64,000 nt of DNA from CAXMST01 sp032122625 (GCA_032122625.1 JAQBGG010000004.1:1-64000), one strand, 5' to 3'; positions 33,662 through 41,284 are shown, numbered from the stretch's first letter. Program-made: numbers and translations. Notes: generated by a model not told the origin, from the sequence alone.

Positions 33662-34672
33662 CTAGAGCCAGTCGCGCTTGCGGAAGTAGGTCAACATCCC
33701 GATCAGGATCACGACCATCAGGGCGATGACAACGAAGAAGTCGCCGGAATCGCCCTCGCCGGGGACGCCGACGTTCATTCCCCAGATACTGGCGATCAGG
33801 GTCAGCGGCAGGACGATGACGCTGATCGACGTGAGCACGCGGAGGATCTCGTTGACGCGGTGGTTGAGGACCGACTCGTTCGTGTCCTCGAGCGCCTCGA
33901 CCATCTCCTTGTAGTTCTCGAGCATGTCCCAGATCCGCTCGTGAGCGTCGACGATGTCGTCGAAGTAGATCTCGAGGTCCATCTCAGGGGCGAGGAAACG
34001 CTGCTTGACGTTCTCCAGGTCACGCAGTACCGGTCGCTGCGGGCGGATCACCTTGCGGAAGTTGATGATCTCCTGCTTGACCTCGGAGATGTCCCGCACG
34101 ACCTCGTGTGAGCGCCCTTCGACAAAGATGTCGTCCTCGATCACATCGAGCTTGTTGCCGATCTTGCGCAGCATCGGGAAGCAGTAGTCGAAGCTGTCGT
34201 CGACGATTCGGTAGAGCAGGTAGCCGGAGCCCCGGTTGAACAGCTTGTCGCGCAGCTCCTCCTCTTGCCGGCAGCGCTCGAACAGGTACTCCACCGGCGG
34301 CAGCGGCTTGTTCGGGATCGTGACGACGAAGTCGGGACCGACGAAGATGTCGAGCTCGCCGCCGTTGAGCCGGCCGACCTCGGAGTCGTAGACGGGGAAG
34401 TGGAGGACGATGAAGAGGTAGTCGGGGTACTCGTCGATCTTCGGCCGCTGATTGCGGCTCAGCACGTCCTCGAGATCGAGTGCATGGAAATCGAAGTGCT
34501 CCTGCAGCCAGGACCACTCCAGGGGTGTCGGGCTCTCGATGTTGACCCAGCGCAGTCCCGGCCCGTCGATGATCTCGACGTCGGGCTCGGTCGGCTTGGG
34601 CTCAGTCAGCGCGGTGGAAAGCTCGCGGGAGCGATCCGAGCGCCGTCGTCTCGGCTTCGGAAGGTTCCGCAT
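33662..34672 (-). CDS. corA: CorA family magnesium/cobalt transporter
   Basis: A 336-residue ion channel. The large N-terminal cytoplasmic domain is followed by two C-terminal membrane segments, with the selectivity-filter GMN motif in SIWGMNVGVPGEGD between them and the basic YFRKRDWL end. The Arg-rich first 20 residues precede the conserved domain. No ribosome site is obvious. A second ATG 31 nt upstream (34703) opens a short out-of-frame reading frame that overlaps the corA start. Confidence 0.93.
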   Translation of the reverse strand: MRNLPKPRRRRSDRSRELSTALTEPKPTEPDVEIIDGPGLRWVNIESPTPLEWSWLQEHFDFHALDLEDVLSRNQRPKIDEYPDYLFIVLHFPVYDSEVGRLNGGELDIFVGPDFVVTIPNKPLPPVEYLFERCRQEEELRDKLFNRGSGYLLYRIVDDSFDYCFPMLRKIGNKLDVIEDDIFVEGRSHEVVRDISEVKQEIINFRKVIRPQRPVLRDLENVKQRFLAPEMDLEIYFDDIVDAHERIWDMLENYKEMVEALEDTNESVLNHRVNEILRVLTSISVIVLPLTLIASIWGMNVGVPGEGDSGDFFVVIALMVVILIGMLTYFRKRDWL

Positions 34673-34714
34673 CTGTCTTGCTCGTTCCGTCTCTCGCTTC
34701 CATCGTCGCGGCTT

Positions 34715-34720
34715 AGGTTA
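34715..34720 (-). promoter_or_regulatory. Possible -10 element (TAACCT) for corA
   Basis: On the minus strand TAACCT lies 11 nt before ATG 34703 and 42 nt before the corA ATG at 34672. It is divergent from the riboswitch promoter. Confidence 0.35.
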
Positions 34721-34765
34721 CGCGACCGTCGCCGGGACCCTGTGGTTGGACGCTCCTGCGGCTGT

Positions 34766-34771
34766 TATATT
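34766..34771 (+). promoter_or_regulatory. -10 element (TATATT) of the SAM riboswitch transcript
   Basis: TATATT lies 20 nt before the first riboswitch pairing, placing the start of transcription near 34779. No good -35 is seen (TGGTTG at 34743-34748 is at 17 nt). Confidence 0.5.
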
Positions 34772-34791
34772 GCGCACCACATAAAGACCGC

Positions 34792-34904
34792 CACATCGCG
34801 AGGGGTGGAGGGAAATGGCCCTTAGAAACCCCGGCAACCATCCAAAGGACGTAGTCCCGAGGAAAGGTGCCAAATCCATCAGGACGATGACCTGAAAGAT
34901 GTGA
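34792..34904 (+). ncRNA. SAM-I riboswitch (S box)
   Basis: The core sequence is unmistakable: GAGGGAAATGGCCC, ACCCCGGCAACC, AAAGGTGCCAAATCC and CCTGAAAGATG. Pairings by eye: P1 CACATC (34792-34797) with GATGTG (34899-34904); P2 around GGGGT/ACCCC; P3 with the GGAC/GTCC-type hairpin; P4 CAGG/CCTG. It binds S-adenosylmethionine. An intrinsic terminator follows at once, so it should switch off the downstream threonine-synthase-like gene when SAM is plentiful. Confidence 0.95.
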
Positions 34905-34927
34905 GCCAAGGATCTCTCTCTTTTCGG

Positions 34928-34959
34928 GACCTCTGCTCACACAAGGCAGAGGTCTTTTT
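34928..34959 (+). terminator. Intrinsic terminator of the SAM riboswitch
   Basis: GACCTCTGC (34928-34936) and GCAGAGGTC (34946-34954) form a perfect 9-bp stem with a 9-nt loop, followed by TTTTT. It lies 24 nt after the riboswitch and 35 nt before the gene, the expected expression platform. Classical T-run terminators are rare in this window. Confidence 0.9.
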
Positions 34960-34994
34960 CGTAGCAACGAAAACGCAAGGAGAAAACGATCCAG

Positions 34995-36236
34995 ATGCCA
35001 GCAACCGCCCTCAAGTGCAAGGAATGTGGAACCGGCTACCCGTTGGAGGCACTGTTCGTGTGCGACCAGTGCTTCGGACCGCTCGAGGTGGTCTATGACT
35101 TCAGTGGACTCGGCGCGGCCGAGGCAAAGCGCAAGATCCAGGCCGGTCCCGACAACATCTGGCGCTACGCGGACTTCCTCCCGTTCGCGGATCGGCCGGC
35201 GGGTGCCCTGCAGCCGGGCTTGACCCCGCTGATTCGTGCGGATCGCCTCGCCCAGCGGCTTGGAGTGGGGGAGATCTGGGTCAAGAACGACGCCGCCAAC
35301 CCGACGCACAGCTTCAAGGACCGAGTTGTAGCGGTGGCCTTGGCTAAGGCGGTCGAGCTCGGTTTCGACACCGTCGCCTGCGCCTCAACCGGCAATCTGG
35401 CCAACGCCGTTGCGGCCCATGCCGCGGCTGCCGGCCTCGACTCCTATGTCTTCGTGCCGGCTGATCTCGAGGAGCAGAAGCTGCTCGCGACCGATGTCTA
35501 CGGGACCGAGTTGATCGGCGTCAACGGCAACTACGACGACGTCAACCGGCTCTGCACCGAGATCGCGCAGGAGCGCGGCTGGGCGTTCGTCAACGTCAAC
35601 CTCCGCCCCTACTACGCTGAGGGATCGAAGACGCTGGCCTACGAGACGGCCGAGCAGCTTGGCTGGGAGCTCCCGGACGCGATCGTCTCACCGATCGCCT
35701 CCGGATCCCTGTTTACGAAGATCGGCCGCGGATTCCGTGAATGGCTCGACCTCGGACTGATCGAGGGGGAGCTGCCGAGCTTCCACGGCGCTCAGGCGAC
35801 CGGCTGTGGGCCGGTTGCGCAGGCGTTCAGCGACGGCCACGACGTCTGCCGCCCCGTGAGGCCGGACACGATCGCCAAGAGCCTGGCGATCGGCACTCCC
35901 GCCGACGGGCCCTACGCGCTCGAGCTCGCGCGCGAGACAGACGGCACGATCACCGCCGTCAGCGATGACGAGATCCGGGCCGGGATCCGGCTGCTCGCCG
36001 AGACCACGGGAGTCTTCACCGAGACCGCCGGTGGCGTCACGACTGCGACGCTCGCACGGCTCGCCGAGAGCGGTGAGCTGGGCCCAGACGATCGGGTCGT
36101 GGTCTACATCACCGGTGAAGGCCTGAAGACGCTCGACGCGGTTCGCGAGGGCTTCACCATGCATCAGATCGAGCCCACTCTCGACGACTTCGCGGCCCAG
36201 GTCAGCGTCCCGCGGCGGGAGGTCCTGAGCGCGTGA
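34995..36236 (+). CDS. thrC: Threonine synthase-like PLP enzyme under SAM riboswitch control
   Basis: A 413-residue fold-type II PLP enzyme. An N-terminal zinc ribbon (Cys8, Cys11, Cys23, Cys26) precedes the catalytic domain, with the PLP lysine at Lys108 in NPTHSFKDR, then CASTGNLANAVAAH and a SPIASGSLF phosphate loop. Known family members convert O-phosphohomoserine to threonine. The SAM-I riboswitch and terminator in front are unexpected for that job. A sulfur-carrier gene follows by 81 nt, so a homocysteine synthase using a protein thiocarboxylate is a real alternative. AAGGAGA lies about 12 nt before the ATG. Family confidence is high; exact reaction is not settled. Confidence 0.88.
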   Translation: MPATALKCKECGTGYPLEALFVCDQCFGPLEVVYDFSGLGAAEAKRKIQAGPDNIWRYADFLPFADRPAGALQPGLTPLIRADRLAQRLGVGEIWVKNDAANPTHSFKDRVVAVALAKAVELGFDTVACASTGNLANAVAAHAAAAGLDSYVFVPADLEEQKLLATDVYGTELIGVNGNYDDVNRLCTEIAQERGWAFVNVNLRPYYAEGSKTLAYETAEQLGWELPDAIVSPIASGSLFTKIGRGFREWLDLGLIEGELPSFHGAQATGCGPVAQAFSDGHDVCRPVRPDTIAKSLAIGTPADGPYALELARETDGTITAVSDDEIRAGIRLLAETTGVFTETAGGVTTATLARLAESGELGPDDRVVVYITGEGLKTLDAVREGFTMHQIEPTLDDFAAQVSVPRREVLSA

Positions 36237-36272
36237 GCTGGTACCGCCGCGAGGGGTTGACGGCCCGCGGGC

Positions 36273-36278
36273 TATAAC
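36273..36278 (+). promoter_or_regulatory. Possible -10 element (TATAAC) for the sulfur-carrier gene
   Basis: TATAAC would start transcription near 36285 and give a leader of about 33 nt with a good ribosome site. The nearby TTGACG is only 10 nt away and is not a usable -35. Confidence 0.4.
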
Positions 36279-36317
36279 TTCCCGCACCGCAGCAACCCGC
36301 GCACCGAGGAAAGGTCG

Positions 36318-36593
36318 ATGGCAGTAACCGTCAAAATCCCAGCCCAGCTCCGACCCGCGACCGGCGGTGAGGGAGAGATCGAGGTCGAGGGCACGACCGT
36401 CGGAGAGGCTCTTGACGCCGTCTTCGCAGCGCATGGCGGGCTCAAGGACAGGATCACCGAGAACGGTGACCTGCGCCGATTCGTCAACGTCTACGTCTCC
36501 GGCGAGGACATCCGCTTCTCGGACGGGCTGGCGACGGCAGTCGAGGATGGGGCCGAGGTCACGATCCTGCCGGCCGTCGCCGGCGGCTGCTGA
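36318..36593 (+). CDS. MoaD/ThiS family sulfur-carrier protein ending in GGC
   Basis: A 91-residue ubiquitin-fold protein (AVTVKIPAQLRPATGG at the start, VNVYVSGEDIRF in the middle, VTILPAVAGGC at the end), closest in look to CysO of actinobacteria. Carriers of this type are adenylated and thiolated on a terminal Gly-Gly. Here one Cys follows the GG, so the protein would need trimming first; GG-Cys is also what CysO looks like after cysteine is formed on it. The GAGGAAAGG ribosome site (36306-36314) fixes the start. It lies between the SAM-controlled enzyme and a nucleotidyltransferase. Confidence 0.88.
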   Translation: MAVTVKIPAQLRPATGGEGEIEVEGTTVGEALDAVFAAHGGLKDRITENGDLRRFVNVYVSGEDIRFSDGLATAVEDGAEVTILPAVAGGC

Positions 36594-37360
36594 AGCACCT
36601 GCGACCGGAGGCTGAATCCCCGCGTCGGCCCGAGCCGGTCGCGATCCTCTGCGGCGGTCGGGGGACCCGCCTGCAGGAGAAGACGAACGCGATCCCAAAG
36701 CCGCTTGTCGAGATTGGTGGTCGCCCGATCGTCTGGCACGTGATCAGGATCTATGCCGCTCAGGGCTTTCGCCGCTTCCTCCTCCTGACCGGCTACAAGG
36801 GCGAGCTGATCGAGCGTTTCGCCACCGCTGAGCCTTGGCCCGAGGGTGTCAGCGTCGAATGCGTCGACACCGGTCTGCCGACACCGACCGGTGGGCGCCT
36901 GGCCGTCGCCGCCGCGGCTGGACGGCTGGGCGAGGAGACGATCGCCCTCACCTACGCGGACGGTGTCGCCGACGTCGATCTCGGGGCCGCGCTTGACTTC
37001 CATCGGGGACACGGTGCCGCGGCGACGCTGACGCTCGTCAGGCCCGACACCCCGTGGGGGGTCGCGATGCTCGAGGGCAAGGATCGGGTCAGCGGTTTCG
37101 TCGAGAAGCCGCGCATGGAGCAGTGGATCAACGGCGGCTTCTTCTTCTTCGAGCCGGCGGCGCTCGCCTACGTGAACGAAGACTCGGTGCTGGAACGCGA
37201 GCCGCTCGAGCGGCTGGCGAGCGATGGTGAGCTACGCGGCTTCCGGCATGAGGGCTTCTGGGACTGCATGGACACCTACAAGGACGCGGTCCTGCTCAAC
37301 GACCTCTGGGAGGGCGGCAGGGCCCCCTGGCAGATCTGGGAGCGGGCGGGGGCCCAATGA
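36590..37360 (+). CDS. Sugar-1-phosphate nucleotidyltransferase, RfbF-like, non-standard start
   Basis: A nucleotidyltransferase of about 256 residues, probably glucose-1-phosphate cytidylyltransferase type. The signature is VAILCGGRGTRLQEKTNAIP, followed by KPLVEIGGRPIVWHVIRIY, TYADGVADVD and a WINGGFFFFEP segment. No ATG, GTG or TTG exists in frame between the previous in-frame stop (36467) and GTG 36740, which would delete the whole nucleotide-binding loop. CTG 36590 overlaps the sulfur-carrier stop as CTGA, like the ATGA/GTGA junctions elsewhere, and is taken as the start; CTG 36599 is an alternative. The end overlaps the next gene as ATGA. Confidence 0.82.
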   Translation: MKHLRPEAESPRRPEPVAILCGGRGTRLQEKTNAIPKPLVEIGGRPIVWHVIRIYAAQGFRRFLLLTGYKGELIERFATAEPWPEGVSVECVDTGLPTPTGGRLAVAAAAGRLGEETIALTYADGVADVDLGAALDFHRGHGAAATLTLVRPDTPWGVAMLEGKDRVSGFVEKPRMEQWINGGFFFFEPAALAYVNEDSVLEREPLERLASDGELRGFRHEGFWDCMDTYKDAVLLNDLWEGGRAPWQIWERAGAQ

Positions 37361-38325
37361 GGCGGGCGATCGTCACGGGTGGACGCGGGTTCGTCGGCGC
37401 CTGGCTCTGTCGAGCGCTCCTCGACCGCGGCGTCGAGGTGACGAGCTTCGACCGCCGCAGCAAGCGCGAGAAGCCATCGACGCTGGCGATGATCGGGATC
37501 GAGGAGCAGATCGACGAGCAGGTCGGTGATCTCATCGACGGCGAGCTGCTCGGCTCGCTGATTCGCGATCGCGAGATCGACTCGGTCTTCCACCTCGGCG
37601 CCGAGACGATCGTCGGCACCGTCCAGGCCGCCCCGGTCGCGGCGCTCGACACCAACGTCCGCGGCACCTGGACGCTGCTTGGGGCCGCCACGGAGGCCGG
37701 GGTTGAGCGCTTCGTCTTCGCCTCCTCCGACAAGGCCTACGGTGCCCATGAGTCGCTGCCCTACCGCGAGGACTACGCGCTGCAGCCGACCGCACCCTAC
37801 GAGGCCTCAAAGGCCGCTGCCGACCTGATCGCCCGCGCCTGGTGGCCGAGCTACGGCCTGCCGATCGCGGTCACCCGGTTCGCCAACATCTATGGCGGCG
37901 GCGACCTCAACTTCTCCCGCCTGGTTCCGGAGACGGTCTGCGGAGCAATCGATGGACGATCACCGGTGCTGCGCTCTGACGGCAGCCCGGTCCGCGATCT
38001 GCTCTACGTCGAGGACGCCGCGGCCGCCTATCTGGCGATCGCCGACAACCTCGGTCGTGATCAGGTCCGCGGCGAGGCCTTCAACGCCGGCGGCGAGCGG
38101 CCCTACGGCGTGCTCGAGATCGTCGAGACGATCACCCGCCTGGCCGGCACCGGCGTCGAGCCGGAGATTCGTGGGACCGGCAACCCCGAGGGCGAGATCG
38201 ACCGCCAGTACGTCGATGCGACGAAGATCCGCGAGCTTTGCGGCTGGAGTCCTGCGGTCTCGCTCGAGGACGGCCTTGCCCGCACGATTGCCTGGTACCG
38301 AGACCACCCGGAGGTACGGCCGTGA
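37357..38325 (+). CDS. NAD-dependent sugar epimerase/dehydratase, CDP-glucose 4,6-dehydratase-like
   Basis: A 322-residue short-chain dehydrogenase fold enzyme. NAD loop TGGRGFVG, active-site FASSDKAYG (the SDK form is typical of CDP-glucose 4,6-dehydratases), and the catalytic YEASK pair. RDLLYVEDAAAAYLA and the C-terminal helix are normal. It is coupled by a 4-nt overlap to the RfbF-like gene, so the two probably make a CDP- or related NDP-4-keto-6-deoxy sugar for a surface glycan. No later deoxysugar genes are adjacent. Epimerase function cannot be excluded. Confidence 0.82.
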   Translation: MRRAIVTGGRGFVGAWLCRALLDRGVEVTSFDRRSKREKPSTLAMIGIEEQIDEQVGDLIDGELLGSLIRDREIDSVFHLGAETIVGTVQAAPVAALDTNVRGTWTLLGAATEAGVERFVFASSDKAYGAHESLPYREDYALQPTAPYEASKAAADLIARAWWPSYGLPIAVTRFANIYGGGDLNFSRLVPETVCGAIDGRSPVLRSDGSPVRDLLYVEDAAAAYLAIADNLGRDQVRGEAFNAGGERPYGVLEIVETITRLAGTGVEPEIRGTGNPEGEIDRQYVDATKIRELCGWSPAVSLEDGLARTIAWYRDHPEVRP

Positions 38326-38630
38326 CCGATGCGCGGAAGACCCTGAAGCAGCTCAACCTGATCCGGATCATCGCGATCGCCGATCTGATCCTCCTGCTTC
38401 CCCTGCTCGCGAACCTCGTGGGGATCATCGACAACGAGGCGATGGTCTCGATCATCGGCCCGATCCATGGCGCCGGCTTCCTGGCCCTTGTCTTCCTCTG
38501 CGTCAGGGGTGTCGCCGAGGAGCGCTGGGGCTGGTGGTTCCCAGCGATCGTCGTCGTCACCCTGGGCCCGATCGGCAGCCTCTACGGCGAGCACCGGATC
38601 CGCCGGGATCTCGAAGCGCGGGCGGCCTGA
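38322..38630 (+). CDS. DUF3817 family membrane protein
   Basis: A 102-residue protein with three hydrophobic segments (IIAIADLILLLPLLANLVG, IHGAGFLALVFLCVRG and WWFPAIVVVTLGPIGSLYG) and a charged end. The HGAGF and GPIGSLYGEHR segments match DUF3817 proteins, small actinobacterial membrane proteins of unknown role. It starts with GTG overlapping the dehydratase stop (GTGA), so it is the last gene of the coupled string. Confidence 0.8.
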   Translation: MTDARKTLKQLNLIRIIAIADLILLLPLLANLVGIIDNEAMVSIIGPIHGAGFLALVFLCVRGVAEERWGWWFPAIVVVTLGPIGSLYGEHRIRRDLEARAA

Positions 38631-38759
38631 CTCAACCCTCCAGCAGGTTGATCGACCAACCCCCCGGGGTGTCGCGGAACCCGCTGCGGGGCTCTGGTGG
38701 GACACGGCTGCATGGCCGATGCTGGCCATGTTGTCAACCCACGTTGAGGAGGTAGAAGG

Positions 38760-39203
38760 ATGAGGGCAAGCGGGATTCTCAGGTTTACGGCACTGCTGCT
38801 GGCGCTTCTGGTTGCCGGCGCCGTCGGTCTGGTCACGGTCGCCTACGCCGGCAAGCATGTGGCAATACCCCGATCGGGCGCGAAAGTCGTGCTCAAGGAC
38901 CAGGGCGATGAGCTCCGCAAGCTCAAGGCTAAGCTCCCGGCGCGCTGCGAGTCCAATAACGGGCAGCGCAGCAAGACGAAACTGGCGGTCAAGCTCGAGG
39001 GTCGCCTGCCGATCGAGGGCGGTCGCTTCACCCTGGCCGGCGATGCGCCGAACGGAGTCGAGATCAAGATCAACGGCAAGCGACTGGGCGATGGCGGCTT
39101 GGGGGGCCGCGTCCGGCTCACCTACCTCGACCTCGATTTCGTCGGACCCTCCGACGACTCGGTGCTCTGCGACAGCGGCACAGTCCGCTACCGGACCCGC
39201 TGA
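38760..39203 (+). CDS. Secreted protein of unknown function
   Basis: A 147-residue protein with a signal peptide (ILRFTALLLALLVAGAVGLV core, cleavage-like AYAG near residue 30). The mature part is basic and predicted to be beta-rich, with two cysteines (ARCESN and VLCDSG) that could form a disulfide. A GAGGTAGAAGG ribosome site directly precedes the ATG. No family recognised. Its stop lies 5 nt from the convergent glycosyltransferase stop. Confidence 0.65.
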   Translation: MRASGILRFTALLLALLVAGAVGLVTVAYAGKHVAIPRSGAKVVLKDQGDELRKLKAKLPARCESNNGQRSKTKLAVKLEGRLPIEGGRFTLAGDAPNGVEIKINGKRLGDGGLGGRVRLTYLDLDFVGPSDDSVLCDSGTVRYRTR

Positions 39204-39208
39204 GTGGC

Positions 39209-40411
39209 TCATAGGGCGCCCTCTCTTTTTGGCGTCGCGTTGCGGGCGACGGCTCGCAGCAGCCGGGCGTACTCGGCGGCGACCGTCGTCGGCGAGAAGC
39301 GCTGCAGCGCCCGGCGTCGCAACTTGGCGCGATCGAAGCTGCGCGCCCTGATCCGCTCGATCGCCGCCGCGATCTCCTCGGCCGTGCCTTCCCAGATCGG
39401 CTCGCCGATGTCGGTTCCCATTCGCTCCTGGATCTCCTCGAAGGTTGGCCCGAACGCGGCGACCGGAGTTCCGGTGGCTAGCGCCTCGATCTGGACCAGC
39501 CCGAATGACTCGCTGAGGCTCGGCAGGCAGACCAGCTCGCTGCTCCGCATCACGTCGATCACCGCGGCGACGTGGCCCGGGGGCTCGACGTAGGGTGGGA
39601 AGATCACGCGCTCTTCGATCCCGAGCTCCGCCACCCGCTCGCGCAGCTCGGCCTCCAGCGGCCCGCGACCCTGCATCGTCAGCTCGAAGCCCGATTCGGC
39701 CGCGGCCTCGATCAGCGCGATTGGGTTCTTGCGGTCGTTGAAGCTGCCGACGAAGGCGACGCCGCGCCGCTCGCCGCCGATCTCGATCGCCGGATCAACG
39801 AAAGCCTCCTGCAGCGGGTTGGGGATCACCTGCGACCGCTGCGGGTAGCGCAGGCCAAGCTCCTCCCGGCCGAGCCGGCTGGTGTGCTCGGAGGGAAAGG
39901 TGACGGCCGCGACGCTGTCGAGCCCGAGCTGGGCGGCCCGCAGGTAGCGCAGGCGGCGCTCCTCGTCAACCTTGGCCCGGATCGCGCGCCACTCGTGGAC
40001 GACGGCGACGATCGGCACCTGGGGCGCGACCTGCGATTGCACGCGGGCGTAGCGGGCGCCGTTGAAGGCGGCGAGGTTGTTGAGCAGGACGACATCGGCG
40101 GCCAGTTCGTCCATGAGGATGCCGGTGAACCGCCGCGGCCGACCCTCCTCCGGCTGCATGAACACGGGCAATGGGCAGCCCTTCTTCGCCCGCCAGCGTT
40201 TGACCCGCTGCGGTGGTGGGATCAAGACGCCGAGCGGCTCGATCCGATGGCGCCAGGGTCGGGTCCGGAACTGCTCGAGCAGCGTGGCGTTGAAGCGGCT
40301 GACGCCGCCGCGCAGCCGCCCGCCCCACTCGGGCGGGATCGGCCCGACCGAGAGCACGCGGGTTCGAAACCGGCTCGGCGGCCGGCGGATCAGCCGGGCG
40401 GGACCCCTCAT
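39209..40411 (-). CDS. Family 4 glycosyltransferase
   Basis: A 400-residue GT-B fold enzyme. The N-terminal domain starts RVLSVGPIPPEWGGRLRGGV; the C-terminal nucleotide-sugar domain has VAFVGSFNDRKNPIALIEAA, VIFPPYVEP and SLSESFGLVQIEALATGTPVAAF with the EX7E motif. The frame is open for another 85 codons upstream, but the ATG at 40411 overlaps the methyltransferase stop (ATGA) and leads directly into the domain. Probably makes a surface polysaccharide or glycolipid together with the methyltransferase. Confidence 0.88.
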   Translation of the reverse strand: MRGPARLIRRPPSRFRTRVLSVGPIPPEWGGRLRGGVSRFNATLLEQFRTRPWRHRIEPLGVLIPPPQRVKRWRAKKGCPLPVFMQPEEGRPRRFTGILMDELAADVVLLNNLAAFNGARYARVQSQVAPQVPIVAVVHEWRAIRAKVDEERRLRYLRAAQLGLDSVAAVTFPSEHTSRLGREELGLRYPQRSQVIPNPLQEAFVDPAIEIGGERRGVAFVGSFNDRKNPIALIEAAAESGFELTMQGRGPLEAELRERVAELGIEERVIFPPYVEPPGHVAAVIDVMRSSELVCLPSLSESFGLVQIEALATGTPVAAFGPTFEEIQERMGTDIGEPIWEGTAEEIAAAIERIRARSFDRAKLRRRALQRFSPTTVAAEYARLLRAVARNATPKREGAL

Positions 40412-41271
40412 TTGGCGTCCCCCGGTGCGGGCCTTGGCGGCTCGGGGGATCTCGCCGGCTTCCGGCAGATCACGAGCTTGGTCGACGGTCCTTGGTCGCC
40501 GCGTTTCGTCAGCGCCCACTCGAGCGGAAACAGGGCGGCGCCGACCGGGCCACCGAGCCAGGGACGCGGGCTGAGCAGGCGATCGAGGCGCCGGTAGCGC
40601 CGCCGCGCCGCGGCGCCGCCGGTGCTGGGGAAGTTCATCAGCACGAACAGCCGCGAGCGGTGACACTCCTCCAGGCCGGCGGCCTCCCAGGTCCGCCGGG
40701 TTCTGCGGGCGGAGCGAGTCACCTTGATCTGGCGGCGGCGCACGCCGGAGCCCCGTGCCATGTCCTCGCTGAAGACGAACATGCCTCCTTCGCGCAGCAG
40801 GGCTGCGACGTTGGCGAAGGCGGTCCGATAGGCGCTGCCGCTAAGCAGGTGGAAGAGCACGTCGATCGCCGAGACGCAGTCGAAGCTCCCAGGCTCCAGT
40901 CCGGCGGCCGCGAGCGCGCCCTCGGAGCCAATGTCGAGCCGCCGCACGTCGAGCCCGGGGCGTTTCGCCGCCAGCCGATCAACGACGACCTCGGTCAGGT
41001 CGCTGGCGACGACCTCCCGAGCGCCGAGGCGTTCCCAGCGGTCGATCCAGAAGCCGGTCCCCGAGCCGATATCGAGGACCCGGCCCGGCGCCCCCGCCTG
41101 CAGGCATCCCCGCAGCGCCCGCTCGAAGTTGATCGCCCGGATTCGGTAGGCCCAGCGGTTGAACCCGGGCCCGAGCCCGGACACGCCGACGCCGTCGAGC
41201 CCCGGACGCTCCCTCAGCCGCGCCTCCCAGTACTCATCGGGTTCGAGGCCGGCGTCTGCCTTTGCCGTCAT
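40408..41271 (-). CDS. Class I SAM-dependent methyltransferase
   Basis: A 287-residue protein. SAM-binding motif I is RVLDIGSGTGFWIDRW, followed by VVASDLT, DVRRLDIG and FDCVSAIDVLFHL. The C-terminal third is rich in Arg and Pro. It is translationally coupled to the glycosyltransferase, which suggests methylation of a glycan or glycolipid. The leaderless promoter sets the start at 41271. Confidence 0.85.
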   Translation of the reverse strand: MTAKADAGLEPDEYWEARLRERPGLDGVGVSGLGPGFNRWAYRIRAINFERALRGCLQAGAPGRVLDIGSGTGFWIDRWERLGAREVVASDLTEVVVDRLAAKRPGLDVRRLDIGSEGALAAAGLEPGSFDCVSAIDVLFHLLSGSAYRTAFANVAALLREGGMFVFSEDMARGSGVRRRQIKVTRSARRTRRTWEAAGLEECHRSRLFVLMNFPSTGGAAARRRYRRLDRLLSPRPWLGGPVGAALFPLEWALTKRGDQGPSTKLVICRKPARSPEPPRPAPGDAK

Positions 41272-41278
41272 CGAGCGC

Positions 41279-41284
41279 AGACTA
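41279..41284 (-). promoter_or_regulatory. Leaderless -10 element (TAGTCT) for the methyltransferase
   Basis: On the minus strand TAGTCT, 7 nt, then ATG at 41271. Confidence 0.5.

Noticed and set aside
36257..36278. TTGACG and TATAAC as a full promoter before the sulfur-carrier gene
   Set aside because: Only 10 nt separate the two boxes, too short for a sigma-70-type promoter; only the -10 was kept, at low confidence.
36570..36660. Fusion or frameshift joining the sulfur carrier to the nucleotidyltransferase
   Set aside because: The carrier ends normally at GGC plus stop, with no slippery sequence; overlapping stop/start coupling is simpler.
36740..37360. Nucleotidyltransferase starting at GTG 36740
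   Set aside because: It would remove the GGRGTRL nucleotide-binding loop that is plainly encoded upstream in the same frame.
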